From contig NC_134398.1 in the NCBI RefSeq assembly GCF_050003625.1, positions 88,289,983 through 88,353,982 on the forward strand: a stretch of DNA of 64,000 nucleotides. The letters are read 5' to 3'. Both the position numbers and the translations under genes were made by a program. The stretch is from Haematobia irritans. Taxonomy: Eukaryota; Arthropoda; Insecta; Diptera; Muscidae. A model generated the notes under the pieces. It was not told where the DNA came from and made no database searches. It saw only the letters and a program-made list of their open reading frames with translations. Position 1 is the first letter of the stretch; each line of letters begins with the position of its first letter. Shown piece after piece: positions 54,489 to 64,000 of this stretch.

Positions 54489-56681
54489 CAAGTATAAACG
54501 GCCGTAAGTTCGGCCAGACCGAATCTTATGTACCCTCCACCATGGATTGCGTAGAAACTTCTACGAAAAACTGTCATCCACAATCGAATTACTTGGGTTG
54601 TGGTATCTTAAATCGTTTTCTAAATTGTGTAGGTAAGTCTACAAATAATTACGAATCGATATGGACTTTTGCACGGTACGTAGGGAGCCAGAATTGAAAT
54701 ATGGGGGCTATATACAATTATTGATATGGACCAATTTTTGTGTGATTGGCGATCGATTTATCTGAGGGCTATATATAACTATAGACCGATATGAACCTAG
54801 TTAGGCATGGTTGTTAACGGCCATATACTAGCACAATGTACCAAATTTCAACTGACTCGGATGAAATTTGCTCCTCCAAGAGGCTTCAAAACCAAATCTA
54901 AGGATCGGTTTATATGGGGGAGCGCTATTTAACAGGGAGCGATATTGAATTAAGTTGGTGGTTGTTGCTTGTTATTACAAAATTAACATTTTATTTTTCC
55001 TTGGGCAATTGATCGGCTACTTCTTTGATCCTTACAAACTGTGTGGTCCGCTGTTCGAATCCCCGTCCGGCAAAAGGTAAAATTAAAATAAAAAAAATCA
55101 TAAAATTGAATAATTTCTTCTACAATGTTTGTATTACAGAAAAAGGTGCTAAGAACTAAAAAATCTCGTGGAAGTGAGAAAGATGTCGGGGAATGTACAA
55201 TTGGGCAGAAACAAAATTTTGAGCATTCAGGTCGAAAACCTATGTTGTCAGCACCTTATTACCTGTTTATTTTCATAACTCATTATGATTGTAAATATAT
55301 AAATAAATAAATAAAATTTTGAGCACAATATTGTTTGGGAGAATTTTTTTTAAGCATATAATATTTTTGGGTGCAAAATGCTTCCAAACATATTATATGT
55401 TCACATAATAACATATTGTTTTTTGGAAGACAACATTATTGAATTTGGATGCAAAAATACAAAATGTTTGGAACTTAGACTACCCAAACATATATTGTTT
55501 AGACTAATATGCTTTCAAACATATTATATATTGGAAGAGATCAAACATATAAATGTTTGGGCAATACCCAAAAATGTATATGCTTGAAGCAAAATAAGTT
55601 TGGGAGTATATGTTACAGAAGCGATTTTTTATGAGCGTGTATGATTATGGACTGATATGGACCACTTTTGGCATGGTTGTTAAATATCATATACTACCAC
55701 CACGTACAAAATTTCAACCAGATCGGATGAATTTTGCTTCTCCAAAAGGCACCGGAGGTCAAATCTGGGGATCGGTTTATATGGCGGCTATATATAAGTA
55801 TGGACTGATATGAACCATGGTTGTTGTTATACCATATACTAACATCACGTACCAAATTTCAACCGAATCGGATGAATTTTGCTCTTCCAAGGGGCTCCGG
55901 AGGTCAAATCTGGGGATCGGTTTATATGGGGGCTATATATAATTATGGACCGATTTCGACCAATTTTTGCATGGGAGTTTGAGGTCATATATTAACACCA
56001 CGTACCAAATTTCAACTGAATCAGATGAATTTTGGTCTTCCAAGAGGCTCCGGAGGTCAAATCTGGTGATCGGTTTATATGGGGGCTATATATATAATTA
56101 TGGACCGATGTGGACCAATTTTTGCATGGTTGTTAGAGACAATATACTAACACCATGTATCAAATTTCAGCCGGATCTGATGAAATTTGCTTCTCTTAGA
56201 GGCCTCGCAAGCCAAATCGGGGGATCGGTTTATATGGGGGCTATATATAATTATGGACCGATGTGGACCAATTTTTGCATGGTTGTTAGAGACCATATAC
56301 TAACACCATTTACCAAATTTCAGCCGAATCGGATGAAATTTGCTTCTCTTAGAGGCCTCGCAAGCCAAATTTGGGGGTCCGTTTATATGGGGGCTATACG
56401 TAAAAGTGGACCGATATGGCTCATTTGCAATACCATCCGACCTACATCAATAACAACTACTTGTGCCAAGTTTCAAGTCGATAGCTTGTTTCGTTCGGAA
56501 GTTAGCGTGATTTCAACAGACGGACGGACGGACGGACGGACGGGCATGCTCAGATCGACTCAGAATTTCACCACGACCCAGAATATATATACTTTATGGG
56601 GTCTTAGAGCAATATTTCGATGTGTTACAAACGGAATGACAAAGTTAATATACCTCCCATCCTATGGTGTAGGGTATAAAA
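54489..56681 (+). repeat. mini-me-like copy 12 (GGCCGAA head), interrupted
   Basis: The head CAAGTATAAACGGCCGTAAG with hairpin TTCGGCCAGACCGAA. Monomer landmarks AATCTGG/AATCGGG/AATTTGG lie at 55762, 55907, 56060, 56215 and 56368 (145, 153, 155, 153 bp). A (GGAC)n tract is at 56518-56545 and the tail hairpin is CCATCCTATGGTGTAGGG. A 256-codon open frame (55967-56737) runs through the monomers and repeats GPMWTNFCMVVRD. I read it as a by-product of the 153-bp phase, not a known protein. Confidence 0.7.
54950..55640. mobile_element. related MITE with a single tRNA-like unit inside copy 12
   Basis: A plus-strand B-box-like segment GCTGTTCGAATCCCCGTCCG is at 55050. Then come AAAAGGTGCTAAGAACTAAA and ATATGTTT-type motifs to GAAGCGATTTTTTATGAGCG near 55640. 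This is a divergent relative of the long ATATGTTT MITE; its left end is unclear. Confidence 0.45.
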
Positions 56682-57102
56682 ACAACCCACGCGCAAACAT
56701 GTCGATTACATCGATGACAGGTATCGATTACAGGTAGATAAAAGAAATATAGGAAGTGTGTTTCCTTAAGTTTTAAAAGGATTGAATACTTCTTAGTACG
56801 AATGAACTAAAATATTTTTCTATGCCAAGTGTTATACGTATTTATTTATAGTTGATACTAAATTTATAGTAAATATAATATTAGTATAAAGATATAAAAA
56901 GCATTGACAACTGAGGCCATCAGCTATCAGTGTTATACGTATGTATGATAAGCTTTCTATAATAAAGGAATTCAGTGTTATCGTTTTAAAAGAAATTTTA
57001 CTAAATTTGAGGAAACGTGGTTTTAGTTCGGTTTTTGTTTATTTTTATGAATGCTTTGTTCTCAGTGAATAAAATTTTCTTGTTCAGTGGTAAATTCTTA
57101 TA

Positions 57103-57309
57103 CCCAGCGAAAAAAACAGTATTAGTAAAATTCCATGCCTTATTCTAGTTAATGAACTATTCCTAACAGGTTTCAGTTTAGGATTTTGTTACTGAAACAA
57201 GTAAATTTTATTATTTCACACAAAAATTTAACTTAGTGGAAATAAAATGGCTAAACTAAATTAATAAACATTTTTTTCCTTTAGTTTCGAAGGAACTTTT
57301 TTCTGGGTG
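57103..57309. mobile_element. small TA-type MITE (CACCCAGAAAAAAGT ends)
   Basis: CCCAGCGAAAAAAACAG and GGAACTTTTTTCTGGGTG are imperfect inverted ends with TA at 57101-57102 and 57310-57311. A similar left end (CACCCAGAAAAAAGTGACC) is at 51971. Confidence 0.5.
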
Positions 57310-57523
57310 TATAAAAATACCCTTTTTAAAGTCGAATCACATCACCTTATGGACAAAATGACTTTGTTGAAAAGTTTATCGACTTTTGGGTAAGAATTAA
57401 CACTTTATATCAGAGAAATATTTCTTCTATGCTAAGCAAAATTCGCATTCGTACTTTAAGCGCATGGAATTTTTGGCCTTCCGACAATATGTTTTTGAGT
57501 GTGCGTTCTATGGTGGTGGGTAT

Positions 57524-57812
57524 AGGTTAGGTTAGGTGGCAGCCCGATGTATCAGGCTCACTTAGACTATTCAGTCCATTGTGATACCACATTGGTGAAC
57601 TTCTCTCTTATCACTGAGTGCTGCCCGAGTCCGAACGGCGTTCCACATTGCAGTGAAACCACTTAGATAAGCATTGAAACCCTCAGAAATGTCACCAGCA
57701 TTACTGAGATGGGATAATCCACCGCTGAAAAACTTTTTGGTGTTCGGTCGAAACGGGAATGAACCCACGACCTTGTGTATGCAAGGCGGGTATGCTAACC
57801 ATTGCACCACGG
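57524..57812 (-). mobile_element. full-length tRNA-headed SINE with 13-bp TSD
   Basis: The direct repeat TGGTGGTGGGTAT flanks it (57511-57523 and 57813-57825). On the minus strand the head has A-box-like TGCAATGGTTAGCATACC and B-box-like GTGGGTTCATTCCC, then a 190-bp body and the tail CACAATGGACTGAATAGTC with ACCTAACCTAACC. The tail matches the 3' end of the LOA-like LINE (24677-24754), so that LINE probably supplies its reverse transcriptase. Confidence 0.88.
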
Positions 57813-57959
57813 TGGTGGTGGGTATATGAGATTACTTGAAACATAACATCATTTCTACTTGAAATCGAGATTGAATTTGAATTCGGTAAAGTAATATAGA
57901 ATGTTTAATCTTTTCTCGGTGTAAAATAAAATCCTCTTAAAAGTGGGTGTAAATTATGA

Positions 57960-58215
57960 AATTTTTTCGGGAGAATGATATAAATGGGAGTTATATAGCT
58001 AAATCTGAACCGATTTCAATCAAATTTGGCACGCATAAAAAGAACGTTAATTCTACACTCTATCACGTAGATAGGAGTAAAATTTTGATCTCTGTGTCCA
58101 TACGAGTTTAAATCGGGTGAGGGAACTTCATATATCTAAATATGAACCAATTTCAACTAAATTAAGCATTTATATATTGTACTCCCTGTGCAAAATTTAA
58201 AGAAAATCAGTGTAA
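57960..58215 (+). repeat. mini-me-like fragment (GGGAGCTATA family)
   Basis: AAATGGGAGTTATATAGCTA and ACCGATTTCAATCAAATTTG match monomers of copy 2. Continuation of the same element appears at 58890-59105 after intervening sequence. Confidence 0.55.
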
Positions 58216-58239
58216 AACTCTATAGAGTTTTACACTGAT
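58206..58239. repeat. perfect 34-nt palindrome
   Basis: Every base from 58206 to 58239 is complementary to its partner around the centre of TCTATAGA at 58219-58226. There is no spacer. It lies at the edge of the mini-me-like fragment. Confidence 0.95.
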
Positions 58240-58476
58240 GTGCGATGTGAATTATAAGCTTGTTTCTAATTCTGCAGTTGCATTCTCAAGAGACAAGTAA
58301 GTATAAATATGAAATTACATTTTTACTTCTCACGACCGTTTTTTAATTTTTCTCCAATTTTATATAGATGCTATATATCAAGAGATATCTACTCAAATAT
58401 GATGAAAACCTGACATGGTATGCTGCGTGAACGCAACTTTGGAGATAGGTACAACTAAAAATAAAGTGAATATTTG

Positions 58477-58516
58477 CAATGCCATGGACGTGCAGCTTTG
58501 CACGTCCATGGCATTG
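58477..58516. repeat. perfect hairpin, 18-bp stem and 4-nt loop
   Basis: Stem arms 58477-58494 (CAATGCCATGGACGTGCA) and 58499-58516, loop GCTT. It is too short for a typical animal pre-miRNA and no gene context supports one. Confidence 0.95.
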
Positions 58517-58659
58517 ACATTCCTGAGTGGCTGCCTTTCTGTGGTATAGTACCATGTACTATTAATTTGTCGTATATTTAATATTTCCAATGGTTACACG
58601 TATATCTTTATTCAAATAAAAATAAACTAAACTGAAATTTGCTCGTTATTCTTATTTCA

Positions 58660-58870
58660 CAAATAGTACCGATAGCAAAATATTGGTTGTTCCGTTAAAT
58701 TATCAGGTAGTTACGCCAACTAGCGAATGAAATTCTATTGGTTGTGATTACCAATATAATTGTCAATTGGTTATCACAACCAATTATGTCGGTTTTATTA
58801 TGATAGTAGATGCAACCAAATAATTCGGTTGGCAACAGAATTGGTTGTCCCAACAAATTTGTTTTCTGTG
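58660..58870. mobile_element. possible MITE with TTGGTTG repeats
   Basis: Many AATTGGTTGT/ACAACCAATT units and an end AACAAATTTGTTTTCTGTGT. The layout resembles the element at 3210-6182 (CAACAAATT repeats, CTGTGTG end). The left end was not identified. Confidence 0.35.
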
Positions 58871-58889
58871 TGTAGCTTCTGGGGTCATA

Positions 58890-59105
58890 TGTATGCAAAT
58901 CGGCCTAAAGATATGTATGGGAGCTATATCTAAATCTGAACCGATTTTTCTGATTTACGAGACTCACAAAAATTGGAATATCCCAAATTTGAAGAAGATC
59001 CATTTACAAATAGGTCATTTAAGACGATCGGTATACTAAAAGATGGATCTGGCCGTTACATACAAATGCACAACCTTATTATACCCTGTAGTAGTGGTGA
59101 AGGGT
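58890..59105 (+). repeat. mini-me-like tail fragment
   Basis: GTATGGGAGCTATATCTAAA, GACGATCGGTATACTAAAAG and the end TACCCTGTAGTAGTGGTGAA with GGGTATAA match the tail of copy 2 (13300-13426), with the (GTCY)n tract deleted. Confidence 0.65.
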
Positions 59106-59109
59106 ATAA

Positions 59110-60890
59110 ACAGAGTTCAATTTAATCAAAAGCGGAAATCAATCTTCGAAATCATTGATATATAAATTCGACGTTTTTTTTTGTATTTTGACAATAAAGC
59201 TAAAACCTATTCAGATATAGGAAATGTAGTAGTTTATAGAAGCCTTTTGTTTGAGACGTCGTATAGTTTGTACATGAAATGAAAATTTTACTGAAGGGGT
59301 CTAAGCCATCCCCCAGAGGCCTTTCTACGATTATCTAAATAACTAAAGGTCTATCGAATAGAAGGCACACTCTTGAAGGCCTCTCAAGTCTGTTTCGGCC
59401 ACTGGTAGTGCCATCGTATAATATATCAAGATCAACTGCGAAAGAAACCAAGCGATATCAAAAAAGACTTAGTACTTCATTCACAAGTGCCGACGAACAA
59501 GTTCATAATCATCAGCCAGAGCTCGAACGTTGTCGTAAGGCTACCATTAGGTGATACCGGCAGAGTTGAGAGGTTGTGTATGTGTCAGCACTTTATCGTG
59601 CACTCGATAAAACCTTGACATGAGGAGCAACCTCCCCCGAACCATGTTTGGAATATGAAGCGATTTCCACTGAAGCAATCGCACAGTCGATGCCATTGTC
59701 GTTGCTGGAGTTCCTTTTGGATGGTGTTTTTGCTACTCCCAAATACTTTTTTCACACCATGGACAATTTTAGTTTTGTGGCTTCCGCAAGTAGTTCTTTA
59801 TGCGACAAATCAATTTATTGGCAATGTGCCAAAAAAAAGACCTTTCCAGGGATGGTGAGGTATAGACATCCAACACGCATGAGTTTTCCGCCTGATTGCC
59901 GGCCGTTATTGTGGCACGATTATGGCGTGGGAAGCGTAGGGTGGAGGGGCTCTCTATTGAAGAGGGCAAATGCCGCGTTTGAAGCTCGTCGACTAAAGCG
60001 ATGCACATGTCGCTTCGAAAACAATGGCCAGACACTCAAATGTGCATATGGGAGACTGGCCTTCCATTCCCTCTTTTCTGTTTTTTGTGTGCTGTTATAT
60101 CTTCCGGTTGGGAAATCGCATTGTCAGCACCAAAAAAGTTGCAAACGGCATAAACGTTCACATACAAAATTTGAGGCAATAATCGCCACATGGGTTCTCG
60201 TTCATCTGGCCCACTCCACTCATCCTTTTTGGGCCAATCGAGCTATGGCGCACATATGTTCCTGTTTTTGTTTCCGTTTTGTGAACGTTTCATATCAACA
60301 TCATCATCATCATCATCACAGTCACCGACAAATACAAAAACGAAATGGCCAAAAAGCCAAAATATTAATGCATTTGCTCACTGAGCTTTTTGTTGTTGTT
60401 TCATTTGCTGTTTTTTTTTCTTTCTTTTTGAATGTCGGGCAGCAAAAATCCTGAGATCAATAATGCCTTCCTGCAGTCTTCGCAAAGTTAAATAATTACG
60501 CAATTTATTTGTCTGGGGTGTCCAAAATATTAGATTAATAAATGTAATGAAAGCATTCAAACTTCACAGGGCACACGCACAAGAAAAAAAAAATATATCC
60601 TAGTAATAGTCAAGTAGTGATGAGGGAGTGGTCCATATGATAGACCAAAAAAATCTATGGACATCTCAAGGCATTTCACGGTCCTGTTTTGTAGATGATG
60701 CCTTTTCTTTGGTAAAATGATAATTTTTAATTTTTTAATTTGTATTCTATTATTGCTTCTTTTGAAATAGCATTAAGACTTTTTTAATGCCAATTGACGC
60801 CAATTATCGGTCTCCAAATATACAAAACCATTATGAATTGATTTGAAACGTTTAAAGGTTTCAAGGTCTATGTCCATATAATAGGCACAA
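59110..60890. other. less repetitive, more GC-rich sequence with a 268-codon open frame
   Basis: None of the repeat families of this window were seen here. The plus-strand frame 59648-60454 is open for 268 codons, includes a run of seven histidines from (CAT/CAC)n at 60298-60318, is rich in cysteine and ends with a hydrophobic stretch. It has no known domain and overlapping frames are open too. It could be an exon, or regulatory DNA with a chance frame. Confidence 0.3.
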
Positions 60891-60893
60891 ATA

Positions 60894-62368
60894 CACGCAG
60901 AGAAGAAATATGATTGTCACAATCATATTCGAAGAGCAAAATAATATGCTAGGAGCCATTTTTGCGGCGACCATGTATCATTTTCACCTGCAACCATGAA
61001 CATGGTTCTAAAAAAAATAAAATTTTCCTCATCCAAAATATTATTGTATTGATAAAAAGAATTTTCTTTGAATCAAAATACAATGGTCACGATCTAAAAT
61101 GTTATGGCATTCGTCAAAAATGCTTTTCTTCCAGTTAAAAGAACATGGTCACAACCTAAAATCTTTTGATCTTTATGAAAAAACTTTTTTCGTCATCGAA
61201 AAAAGGACGCCACTTGAGAAAAGAAAACACCAAATTAACCTTATTTTTTTTTTTTTTATAAACTAATTCATTGTTTATTTGTATTTATAATGTCGTGCAA
61301 GCAAAACATCATACATTTTTACACACTCCATTTTGGTTCAATTTCAACAGTAAGTAATCATTCCATATTTACTTCGTGCCCATCAAATGTACCAACGCAG
61401 ACATCATGTATCTGCAAATAAAAATAAATTATACCATATATCCAAAAGCAGAACAAAAAACAGGTAAATTTTTTTCCTTTTTTGTGTTCACATAAAACCA
61501 TGTGCAACTTCTGAATAAATAAATTAACACAAAACACAGTAATTCCGTATTCTCCGTCCATTCCAAGAAACAATCAACACACGACTGACGCGCAAAATGA
61601 AAATCGTGTCAATGTTTTTATAAAATCCTTTTCGCTGCAACAAAATTACTAAATTAAATGGTTTCGAAAACAATGTACATGGTCTTTATGGCCATGTAAT
61701 GGTTCTAGACATGTCTATACGAAACCTATAAAAATACTTTTTTCTTTGCAAAAAAGTAAACAAATTGAATGGACAGGTACATGATTTCCCCGACCATGTA
61801 ATGGTCTCAAATTCTATAATTTAAATAATAGAACATGTTTGCGGCATTTGAGAACCATTTAAATGCTTATTACCAAAATATATTTTTCTCCGCTCGAAAC
61901 TTATTTTTACAAAGACAAAATACATGGTTTTCGCGACAATTACCTTCTCTAGATCAAAGATAATAAAAGAGGAAAATGGGAGATTGGCTTGCGTCATACC
62001 AAATGTTGCATTTACCAGATTAGTTTAATACATGTTTGTAATCTTTTAGTTGTTTTTCGTTTTTATTTTTTAAATGAAAAATGTAATTTTCTTAATAAAA
62101 CAATGTTAAATTTTAGGCAACAACAAAAAAAAATTACATTTTCCCCTTCATGGAAATTTATTTCGTGCTCTTAATTTCTTTTTATTTGCATTTTAATGCT
62201 ATGTCAATACTTGTCGTATACGCGTTTGGTTCGAGTATTAAACTAATGTGGTAAATGGTTTGATGTGCTCAGTAGCCAATCTCCCATCTTCTTCTTTTAT
62301 TATCTTTGCTCTAGATAAGCATTAAATGGATGTGGCAACCATGTCCAAATATGTTTTTTCTGTGCGTG
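60894..62368 (+). mobile_element. CACGCAGAGAA-type MITE, copy holding the hAT MITE
   Basis: The ends CACGCAGAGAAGAAATATG and ATATGTTTTTTCTGTGCGTG have TA at 60892-60893 and 62369-62370. Without the hAT MITE and its duplication (about 362 bp) it is some 1.11 kb, similar to the 1149-bp copy at 22456-23604. The interior has paired ACCATGTAATGG and TTTTCGTCATCG-type segments and no coding frame. Confidence 0.85.
61955..62308 (+). mobile_element. hAT-type MITE, 354 bp, with 8-bp TSD
   Basis: The inverted ends start CAAAGATAATAAAAGAGG and extend about 36 bp to GGGAGATTGGCT. CTCTAGAT is repeated on both sides (61947-61954 and 62309-62316). The 22456 copy of the surrounding MITE lacks this insertion and reads CTCTAAATAAGC there (on its strand), giving an empty site. 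Confidence 0.88.
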
Positions 62369-62775
62369 TACACAACATTTGGCTTGCGTCATACCAAATG
62401 TTGCATTTACCAGATTAGTTTAATACATGTTTGTAATCTTTTAGTTGTTTTTCCTTTTTATTTTTTAAATGAAAAATGTAATTTCCTTAATAAAACAATG
62501 TTAAATTTTAGGCAACAACAAAAAAAAATTACATTTTCCCCTTCATGGAAATTTATTTCGTGCTCTTAATTTCTTTTTATTTGCATTTTAATGCTATGTC
62601 AATACTTGTCGTATACGCGTTTGGTTCGAGTATTAAACTAATGTGGTAAATGGTTTGATGTGCTCAGTAGCCAATCTCCCATCTTCTTCTTTTATTATCT
62701 TTGCTCTAGATAAGCATTAAATGGATGTGGCAACCATGTCCAAACATGTTTTTTCTGTGCGTGTACACAACATTT
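61986..62775 (+). repeat. 395-bp tandem duplication
   Basis: Units 61986-62380 and 62381-62775 are nearly identical, with only a few substitutions. Each spans the hAT MITE interior, its right end, the outer MITE right end and about seven flanking bases. The sequence TTGGCTTG stands at all three junctions (61984, 62379, 62774), so the duplication was probably mediated by this 8-bp homology. Confidence 0.9.
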
Positions 62776-62788
62776 GGCTTGTTTTCTG

Positions 62789-63022
62789 TTAGTACTTGAT
62801 ATTCAAGCCGTAACGGACTAAAAGATAACAGAACACTCGTTTATCCAGGACTTGTCCAGAAATTTGTAACACTGACATCAGCTGTTTAAGCTCTTGACCA
62901 TAAACAAAGAAACCCAACAAAAAATTTGGAAGTTCTTCCAAAGTCACAACTTTAAAAGCCCTTGCAGAAGATGTACTCCCAATGATGTTCTTTATTTTAA
63001 CTACACAGGAAGTTCTTTTCAT
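62789..63022 (-). CDS. unrecognised open frame, 77 codons, protein-like
   Basis: On the minus strand MKRTSCVVKIKNIIGSTSSA leads into LEELPNFLLGFFVYGQELKQ and FCYLLVRYGLNIKY before the stop. The residue pattern (amphipathic, few low-complexity runs) looks more like real coding sequence than most frames here. It may be a conserved fragment of a host or transposon protein. I cannot name the family. The next TIR-bounded elements end just left of it. Confidence 0.3.
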   Translation of the reverse strand: MKRTSCVVKIKNIIGSTSSARAFKVVTLEELPNFLLGFFVYGQELKQLMSVLQISGQVLDKRVFCYLLVRYGLNIKY

Positions 63023-63549
63023 TCAATTTTTTATAACATGCTTTTTTCATATTTTCAATAGGTAATTTTACCTTTTTTTGTTTCAAATTGGTTGAAAACA
63101 GTTTAAGAATTCATAAAATGGTACAAATTATTGAAATTTTGTCGAAAAAAATGCTAAATCCAATCTGAAAAAATTGTGAATTTTTGATAATATTTGCGGT
63201 GAAACGTTTCAGACAAGCGTTAGAATTAAAGATTATAAAAAAATATAAAAGTTATTTATTTGACAAAATATCACAGAATTTTTTAATTGACATCCAAAAC
63301 ATTGAATTCGGGTCACACCTAAAGAAGTGATGCAAATTCAGTGCACCGGCTTTTGAAATGGAGGATTTCCGTCCTATGACAAGCCCATGTCAGATTTATC
63401 GCTTCTGCGTCAATTTTGCATCACTTCTGGATCCAAAAAGAACATTTTCATTACTTTTTTGGCGACGCTTTATTTGCTGGGTAGTCACAATTTGCATAGA
63501 GCTCACAACAATACGTAAGCGTGGAAACAAAATATGCCTTGACAATCAT

Positions 63550-64000
63550 CTCACGGATGTTAATTGGTTTTCAAAAATAATTTTCAATATAATCTCCTGA
63601 AACTTTAATACACTTAGTGCAACGCTTTTCTAGCAATTCTATCCCTTGATTAAAGTAGTTTACAACTGTAATTGCATGATCATTTGAGGTAAAACGCTTG
63701 CCAGCAAGGATTTTTTTTTAAGATTTGGGAACAAGTAAAATTCACTAGGAGCTGGGAGTACTTTAATTCGTTGATTTTAGCCATTGTTAACACTCTCTTG
63801 TGCGCTGGTGCGTTGTCTTGATGAAAAATTATTTTTTTGTGTTGTAAGCCAGGACGTTTTTCTCAAATTTGTACATTTAATTGATCCAAATAATTGCAGT
63901 AGTACTCTGAATTTATTGTTTTACCCTTTTGCAGATAGTCAATCAATAAAATACCTTTGAAGTCCCAAAAAACCGTTGCCATAACCTTACCAGCCGATTG
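63550..64000 (-). pseudogene. mariner transposase C-terminal half, decayed, runs off the window
   Basis: Reading minus from 64000: SAGKVMATVFWDFKGILLID, then YLQKGKTINSEYYCNYLDQL, a stop, FHQDNAPAHKRV (second catalytic aspartate), and the C-terminal FNQGIELLEKRCTKCIKVSG-like region in shifted frames near 63580-63640. The N-terminal half lies beyond the right edge. Several frameshifts and stops show an old Mos1/cecropia-type mariner. Confidence 0.82.

Noticed and set aside
55967..56737. 256-codon open frame as a protein-coding gene
   Set aside because: It lies wholly within diverged repeat monomers whose length is a multiple of three; no family signature or start context supports a gene.
58477..58516. 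microRNA precursor
   Set aside because: The stem (18 bp) and loop (4 nt) are too short for Dicer processing and the flanks do not extend the pairing.

Overview
The window looks like a nuclear stretch of a calyptrate (probably muscid) fly. The DNA is AT-rich and no conserved single-copy host gene is recognisable. Almost all structure is transposable elements inserted into one another. The host assignment is an inference from element types: a SINE whose tail is shared with a LOA-type LINE, microsatellite-carrying elements with a GGGAGCTATA core and a (GTCY)n tract that resemble dipteran mini-me/DINE-like repeats, DD37E and DD41D Tc1/mariner elements, and many MITEs with TA target duplications.

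Layout. 1-3200: AT-rich sequence, then an 8-bp-TSD (hAT-type) MITE at 1081-2225 that contains a TA-type MITE, which contains a Tc1-type fragment. 3061-6720: the best candidate for host function. Heat-shock-element-like sites, a TATA box and an initiator precede a possible two-exon gene for 64 residues. A 3-kb nested MITE sits exactly on the TA of the TATA box and separates the upstream sites from the core promoter. 8.9-17.7 kb: long MITEs carrying divergent pairs of tRNA-like units, interrupted by other elements and by an intact-looking DD41D mariner (14680-15985). 17.9-24.8 kb: a SINE remnant, then a LOA-like LINE with a 13-bp TSD, a DD37E transposon inside the LINE, and a 1.15-kb MITE inside that transposon. 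25-31.8 kb: a TATA/splice-donor candidate, 21-bp repeats, mini-me-like copies built of 153-bp monomers, and a hAT-type element with GC-rich GGAGCGG ends. 32.7-35.6 kb: an intact-looking DD37E element beside an internally deleted DD41D copy. 37.36-39.37 kb: a 2-kb transposon with CGTCACGTCA repeats and an exon of an uncommon transposase-like protein. 39.4-59.1 kb: further MITEs, hAT-like elements, SINEs, mini-me-like copies and a broken mariner. 59.1-60.9 kb: less repetitive DNA. 60.9-62.8 kb: a nested MITE with a 395-bp tandem duplication. 63.5 kb to the end: a decayed mariner running off the window.

The genes do not form a pathway. The functional relations visible are between elements: DD37E and DD41D transposases with their deleted relatives, the LINE with the SINE that shares its tail, and tRNA-like promoters shared between MITEs and the SINE head. 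Most element boundaries were fixed from terminal inverted repeats, target duplications and comparison with uninterrupted copies elsewhere in the window. Coordinates of decayed copies are approximate.
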